From Annona cherimola (Eukaryota; Streptophyta; Magnoliopsida; Magnoliales; Annonaceae): a DNA stretch of 64,000 bases. Both the position numbers and the translations under genes were made by a program. The stretch's first letter is position 1. The number at the start of each line of letters is the position of its first letter. A model generated the notes under the pieces. It was not told where the DNA came from. It searched no databases and saw only the letters and a list, made by a program, of their open reading frames with translations. Positions 60,426 to 64,000 of this stretch are shown here, piece by piece. The DNA is taken from assembly GCA_030490835.1 (NCBI GenBank), contig CM059972.1, forward strand, positions 55,967,563 through 56,031,562. The letters are read 5' to 3'.

Positions 60426-61284
60426 CTCGCAGATATGGTCTCAACCCTTGTTGAAATCTCTGTGCCTTATTCTGTGGCACATTAGCAATCCATGGCACAT
60501 GTCGGGCCAAAGCATTGAATTTTGTAGCATACTCAGTGACCGTCATCCTCCCTAGATACAGCTTTTCAAATTCTATCACCTTTTGACTCTACAAACCAAC
60601 CGGGAGGTATTCTTGGTTAAATTCTTCCACAAAAGTTTGCCAAGACACTTCTTCGGGTCGTAGCATTGTAATTAACATCGTCTCCCATCATTGATGTGCG
60701 TCCTTTGCTAACAAATGAGTGGCACATAGTACTTTCTGACGGTCGTTGCACGGAGAAATTCTAAATAATTTCTTAATCTCCGTCAACCATTGCTCTGCTT
60801 GGACCGGGTCGGGTTCTCCAGAAAATTTCGGGGGTCGCTATGCTAGAAAGGCATTTATGGCTCTTCTGTCAGCTTCCATTAGCTGATTCTCATCCCTTAG
60901 CAGTGCCGATGTGACAATGGGGTCTGCCATAGGAGCAGGTCCTTCTCTCTCTCCATTACCCAACTGAGCTTGTTGGGTCCTTTCCCATAATCCCTATATA
61001 ATGTCGGCAATCTGCGCCGCCCAATCCCTAGTGGCCTGCTGCATTGCTTTTTCCACCGCTGCAGCCACTCTTTCCTCCATGAGTCTATTCTACCTCGACT
61101 CATTTTCCTCCTCCATATTTCGTTCAGGGCTTTCGTCATTCCGCCTTTGTTTGTTCCTTTGGTTTTGTGTCACTGGCCTTCCTCTTTTAGGTCGGCTAGA
61201 TTCGCCAACTTCATGTTGGCTTGGAACCTCTGTCGCTGCCTCTTTTCCTTTATTTTTCCTCAATCCTGCCCTTGTTTCCACCAT
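60421..61284 (-). pseudogene. G2 gag, N-terminal and capsid part
   Basis: The ATG at 61284 (MVETRAGLRKNKGKE) starts a chromovirus-type gag: a Lys/Arg-rich N-terminus, then the retrotransposon gag capsid domain with RRAINAFLA, PPKFSGEPDPVQAEQWL, FEKLYLGRMTVTEYATKFNALARHVP and GLRPYLRE, where S1 enters. The frame is constant, but several TAG codons interrupt it (for example after ESR near 61090, after ADII near 60996, and after NAFLA near 60839). Each is explained by CAG-to-TAG. It continues at 55679. Confidence 0.9.
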
Positions 61285-61715
61285 TGTGCTAATCTAAGTA
61301 TATAACATCACACCTTTCATTTTCAATTATCGTTAGATCATTATATACGCATTTCAGTTTCATTCAATATTAAATCATTGCATATGCATTTCATCATCAC
61401 AAGGTCACAACCAATTCATTCAATCACAATCATAACACATCATTCAAGCTCATGCTCATTCATTCATACATATCTAAAACATCAGGAGTTCAGTATATTA
61501 ACATATTCATTCATATCCATCATATTCACATCATCACATTCATAGTTAATACATGTAGAAGTAAATCACACTTATGTACACATTTAGCATAGCACACACA
61601 TTTCACACTTATATCCATGTCAGTCTATCTTGGCAACCATAAACTAAAGCCACATTGTCATCAAGCCACACTTATATATACACAACTTAAAAACCAAAAC
61701 AAGAGACACAAAAGT
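61285..61715 (-). other. Spacer between pre-gag ORF and gag
   Basis: ATCATTCAT-rich non-coding sequence like the G1 leader. No coding or RNA gene seen. Confidence 0.6.
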
Positions 61716-62520
61716 TCATCGTCCTCCTGGACCTCTCCTTAGACGTCTACGTCTACGTGGAACTTGTAAGGGTACTTCCATGATTGTGCTTGTGTTGGAC
61801 CATGCCTGAACCCTATCATCACCACTATCATCATCATCGTCCTCATCCTCATCATCCTCTACAAACTCCACTATTTTCCTCCTCTACTTAATCCTCTGCG
61901 TCTTCCGCTTCATCCTCCTCCTCTTCCTCCTCTTCTTCCTCGAAAGGCTCGAGGAATTCCATAGGGTCATCATCATCATTGACCTCAGCCAATCGAACAA
62001 TTTCACCTGTGTTCTCCATTATATAGAGCATCACCTCATCAGGTTTAGGAGCAGCAGGTACTTCGATGACTCCCTCGGCATGACGCCTTTGTATATAGAA
62101 AGCCATGTCCACTTCCTGTTGACGGAGTCTATTCCAAGATGCTCCGTAATGAAACTGGACATACCCATCAACGAACCTATACCACGGGCCTGTGTCGAGG
62201 GGTGTAGGTGCCTGAGTCTTTTCCCAAAAGTCATGTAGGTCTTGTGGGTCTACTCTGTCAGTTGGAATACGTGGATCCCAAGGAATTCCAAGATAGGTTC
62301 CTGGTAGCACTCGTGCCCTAGGTTTGTAACTGGAGGGCTCTCCTAGTCCTTATTCATGTTGGTCAGAGGGAACTATGGGAAACTGTAGTGTATTATGCTG
62401 GGATCCCCACCATCTATTAATATTCTCTTCCCTTCACTGTCTCTCCTCCTCCTCTCTCTCTTTTTGTAACTCCTCCGTACTCATCATCCGCTTACCTTTA
62501 TCCGCCAGCTGTATAGACAT
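61716..62520 (-). pseudogene. Unrecognised pre-gag ORF of G2
   Basis: I do not recognise this protein. An ATG at 62520 opens a frame in the element's sense direction that runs to 61888 with two internal nonsense codons (TGA after EEERQ; TAA after DQHE). Each is one C-to-T from Arg or Gln. After one frameshift near 61888 and a probable TAG, the same product appears to continue to a TGA at 61716, about 268 codons in all. Regions: a charged helix-like start (EELQKEREEEERQ), a globular-looking middle rich in aromatic residues (YLGIPWDPRIP, DLHDFWEKTQAPTP, WYRFVDGYVQFHYGASWNRL, MAFYIQRRHAEG), two runs of Glu/Asp (about 61890-61940 and 61820-61860), and an Arg-rich tail (VPRRRRRLRRGPGGR). It lies between primer site and gag, where G1 has none. 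No signal peptide or membrane segment is evident. Confidence 0.65.
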
Positions 62521-62727
62521 AGCAATCAAATTGCATTCCAACAATAATTCATTGTCATATGGCATGTATTCATCATGTTATAATCATACATGAGCATCCT
62601 ATAATCATCTCTAATTCATCACATAATCATGTGAAATCATTTACAATCATGTGTAATCATGTATATTTCATCATATTCTATTAATTTCCTATAATTAGAA
62701 ATTTTCCACGGCTATTTACCAATCCAT
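62521..62727 (-). other. G2 5' leader
   Basis: AATCATGTG-rich non-coding leader between primer site and pre-gag ORF. Several short degenerate TCATGTGTAATCATG repeats. Confidence 0.6.
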
Positions 62728-62739
62728 GCTCTGATACCA
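62728..62739 (-). promoter_or_regulatory. Primer binding site (tRNA-iMet), G2
   Basis: TGGTATCAGAGC on minus, 5 bases inside the 5' LTR. Confidence 0.94.
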
Positions 62740-62744
62740 AGCTC

Positions 62745-64000
62745 TGTGGCTCCCTAAACCGAGCGTCACATCCTAGCCCTTACCGCGGGATTGTATTGAT
62801 TGGTAAACGTGAACAGAATTGTTGCCCTGTCACACTACGGGTTTTATCGGATATTTATCCCGTTAATTATGATCATATAGAAATTCACATAATAGTTCAA
62901 ATCCTCATATTTTCAACTCAGGCATATCTAAGTCATTTCAATCCATTCATCACATACAAGTATGATGTTCAAATAACATTTCAACACTTGCCTATATCAG
63001 ATGTCACTGCATATATACATCATAATCATCAATATAAAACACTTCATATAGATTACAATTATTTCACATGAGTTCACATAATACGAAAATTCTAAAGTTT
63101 TTCCATTGTTTCCTTAAGCTTGTATTTGCTCTTTCGCCATGTCCTGTCCTTCACCTGTCTTTGGGTTTGGAAAACAAAATCGTGAGTCGAAACTCAATAA
63201 GCAAGTTATTTGCATTTTACAGACAAATCATTTCAGGCAACATTTTGCATTTAAAATCATCTTAGATAGCAACTTATACCTTATCAAAAGGTATATCTTA
63301 AAATCATAAAATCTTGTACCCATCACGAGTACCATATGCATAATGCAATATAAAACGTGAACATATATATCATTTTTTCCTTAGGATGGAAGCTATTCAG
63401 GCGACCATTCGTCACGTTATCTCCCATTTTGGAGAGGGCACCGCCGGCCTTGGGCCTATTTTAAGCGACTTGGCCACACCAAGGGGGGACAATCGGTCTG
63501 CTTATACCCTTCAAGTGGACCTTGTACCTGTGCACATGAACTTTTTCATAAATTTATCTTTAACATGCTAGCATGATTTTTCCATCAGAAACATAGAATC
63601 ACATCATTTTTCCATAGCATTTATCAAAGAAGAATTTCATAATATTGCATTTGAAGTAAAAACACCATTTCAACACCATTTGGCTAAGGGATGGCCATCC
63701 TTAACCATATTAAAAATAATTTTCACAATTTCATCAACAAGTTAAAGCAAAAATTGCATTTATGTAAACAATTTAGAAAAGCAAAAATCCTTTAGAAAAT
63801 TTGCTTGCTTACCTGTGTCTCTTAGCTTTTCGCTTCCGCTTTTCCTTTGCTTTTGCCTACATGAGAATAATATATTTTTTTTCATATTTTTTTTTTTATC
63901 ATATTTCATTTAGTTTTCCATCCCATTCCATCCACATATATCATTTATTTGACTTCAAAAGTCATTATGCGCATACACCGCTCGTTTTTACACACGTCAT
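62745..64000 (-). repeat. 5' LTR of G2, partial
   Basis: Begins TGTGGCTCCCTAAACC and matches 48247-49490 closely to the window end. About 2.7 kb should lie beyond 64000, followed by the TSD and the rest of L0. Confidence 0.9.

Larger units (their letters stand above)
48247..64000 (-). mobile_element. Ty3/gypsy chromovirus G2 (continues beyond window)
   Basis: Minus-oriented: 3' LTR 48247-52236, polypurine tract, gag-pol with a chromodomain, pre-gag ORF, leader, primer site, and a 5' LTR from 62745 running off the window. The RT-RNase H-integrase-chromodomain order and long LTRs fit the Tekay/Del chromovirus clade. The gag is split by solo LTR S1. The nonsense codons examined are mostly consistent with C-to-T or G-to-A changes. 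Confidence 0.93.

Noticed and set aside
52275..61284. Endogenous pararetrovirus
   Set aside because: Presence of integrase, chromodomain, LTRs, polypurine tract, TSD-flanked relatives and a tRNA-iMet site next to an LTR identifies a Ty3/gypsy retrotransposon; no movement or coat-protein motifs seen.
1..64000. tRNA, rRNA or host protein-coding genes
   Set aside because: None recognised on either strand; every stretch resembling tRNA-Met is a 12-base primer binding site next to an LTR.

Overview
The window is a block of nested plant retrotransposons with no recognisable host gene. It is AT-rich, eukaryotic and almost certainly from a flowering plant. It carries Ty1/copia and chromodomain-bearing Ty3/gypsy elements primed by initiator tRNA-Met, LTRs of about 4 kb, solo LTRs and a Harbinger-like MITE. 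Such layering is typical of gene-poor heterochromatin. The species cannot be named from the sequence. Reading direction for most coding remnants is the minus strand.

Layout. (1) 1-481 and 9447-11376: a plus-oriented gypsy-type LTR (L1), split by copia element A (482-9446, minus, 1839-bp LTRs, TSD GGTAT). (2) 11377-21394: decayed non-coding retroelement sequence, a plus-oriented solo-type LTR (14429-18700) carrying a MITE (18289-18579), and an old Tat/Retand-like LTR (about 19530-20997). (3) 21395-24509: a clean solo LTR, TSD TATGT. (4) 24515-26755: decayed Tat/Athila-like non-coding sequence. (5) From 26756: an old minus-oriented LTR (L0), interrupted by gypsy element G1 (28232-47319, TSD ATAAG) and again by gypsy G2 (48247 to beyond 64000). 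(6) G1 has two ~4.0-kb LTRs around only 1.3 kb of internal sequence. Its 3' LTR is split by copia element B (30820-40613, TSD TTTAG). (7) B holds an extra 459-codon ORF (putative plant transposon protein type) downstream of pol, plus a third copia LTR (C, 35318-36915) followed by a gag/RT deletion chimera. (8) G2 is a chromovirus with a nearly frame-intact pol (52275-55260). Its gag is split by a 4736-bp solo LTR (S1, 55685-60420, TSD GCTTT), and it has an unrecognised ORF upstream of gag (61716-62520).

How the parts relate. In each autonomous ancestor gag formed particles, protease matured them, RT/RNase H copied the RNA from a tRNA-Met primer, and integrase (plus the chromodomain in G2) placed the copy. 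None of the copies here looks autonomous: A has frameshifts and stops, B/C lost most of pol, G1 lost capsid and most of pol, and G2 lost protease and carries many nonsense codons. The relative order that nesting fixes is: L0 before G1 and G2; G1 before B; G2 before S1; L1 before A; and the 14429 LTR before its MITE.

The most unusual features are the pre-gag ORF of G2, the extra ORF in copia B, the 39-bp hairpin-forming GTCGAC arrays in all copia LTRs, and the hairpin minisatellites in S1 and L1. All identifications were made by eye from motifs and internal comparison; no database search was run.
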